Shown one piece after another: positions 11,924 to 12,128 of a stretch of 12,128 nucleotides of DNA; positions within the stretch are counted from its first letter, which is position 1; each line of letters starts with the position of its first letter. Location of the stretch: contig QMOL01000051.1 of the NCBI GenBank assembly GCA_003648225.1, forward strand, positions 1 to 12,128. The letters are read 5' to 3'. The notes below the pieces were generated by a model that worked only from the letters and a program-made list of their open reading frames with translations, was not told the DNA's origin and did not search any database. Source of the stretch: Chlamydiota bacterium (GTDB lineage: Bacteria > Auribacterota > UBA3054 > B51-G9). The translations under genes were made by a program, and so were the position numbers.

Positions 11924-12128
11924 TTCTATAATAAAAGTCAAGTGGTATTAAATATTTAATTATAAACCCTATAATAAGTTAAAATATGTTATAATAATTA
12001 GAGAGAAAAAGTCCCTTAGCGTACCGTAAACATCGTTTTTTTGCTTACAGTTCGTGAAAAAGCATGCGCGATTTGCCCTTTGAAATGCCAAGACGTTTGT
12101 TGCTGGTATACAGTGTCTAAGCACGATG

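Larger units (their letters stand above)
11723..12128. other. Right-end region without a recognisable gene
   Basis: This 406-base stretch has no ORF with a recognisable protein. It contains the tail of the heptamer repeat, a nested hairpin (11752-11795), a palindrome (11798-11813), a small hairpin near 11900-11923, then AT-rich DNA with two TATAATAA boxes 20 bases apart (11970-11977 and 11990-11997). The last 110 bases are more balanced in composition and could belong to a feature beyond the edge: a minus-strand frame is open from 12127 to a TAG at 11969, and a cysteine-rich plus-strand frame is open from 12020. Neither shows a known motif. Confidence 0.6.

Noticed and set aside
11969..12127. 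Minus-strand open frame from the right edge (52 codons to a TAG), and plus-strand Cys-rich frame from 12020
   Set aside because: Short, without recognised motifs or a start signal; either could be chance. Not called as a gene without the flanking sequence.

Overview
The window is a stretch of an AT-rich bacterial chromosome that mostly carries housekeeping genes. I infer a Gram-negative member of the PVC superphylum, most likely Lentisphaerota or Verrucomicrobiota-like, with low to moderate confidence. The support is the CdsA signature variant, the PVC-flavoured GH42-like protein, a lipobox lipoprotein, and the 'TTTTGGAGTGC...' hairpin repeat near the right end. The taxonomic value of these traits is from memory, not from a search.

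Left part (1-8041), all on the minus strand and read from right to left: clpP, clpX, a class V aminotransferase, serA, uppS, cdsA, and a GH42 beta-galactosidase-like gene cut by the left edge. clpP and clpX are 4 bases apart. The other gaps are 95, 128, 15, 165 and 36 bases. The genes cover protein quality control (ClpXP), the first steps of serine synthesis (SerA with an aminotransferase), and lipid carrier and phospholipid synthesis (UppS, CdsA). The usual partners tig (before clpP) and frr/dxr (around uppS-cdsA) are absent.

Middle (8042-8399): a divergent intergenic region with a convincing sigma70-type promoter on each strand and a small GC-rich hairpin between them.

Right part (8400-11722), all on the plus strand: thioredoxin, an exported DJ-1/PfpI-family protein, a WecA/MraY-type polyprenyl-phosphate sugar-phosphate transferase, a small lipoprotein, and a CobW-type G3E GTPase. 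A perfect TTGACA-17-TATAAT promoter sits over the 3' end of the transferase gene and should drive the last two genes separately. The transferase would use the undecaprenyl phosphate that depends on UppS from the other cluster.

Right end (11723-12128): no recognisable gene. It holds a heptamer-repeat tail, a nested hairpin with a GAAA loop, a 16-base perfect palindrome, another small hairpin and AT-rich sequence.

Three signals go beyond routine annotation. (1) The GH42-like protein appears to lack both catalytic glutamates (Gly157 and Gln320 at those positions), so it is probably not a normal hydrolase. (2) Seven-base tandem repeats of different sequence occur at four intergenic places, including five perfect copies just ahead of the aminotransferase start codon. 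(3) A paired dyad, also able to form a 19-base-pair hairpin, lies between the aminotransferase and serA. I did not find a clearly new multi-gene system here.
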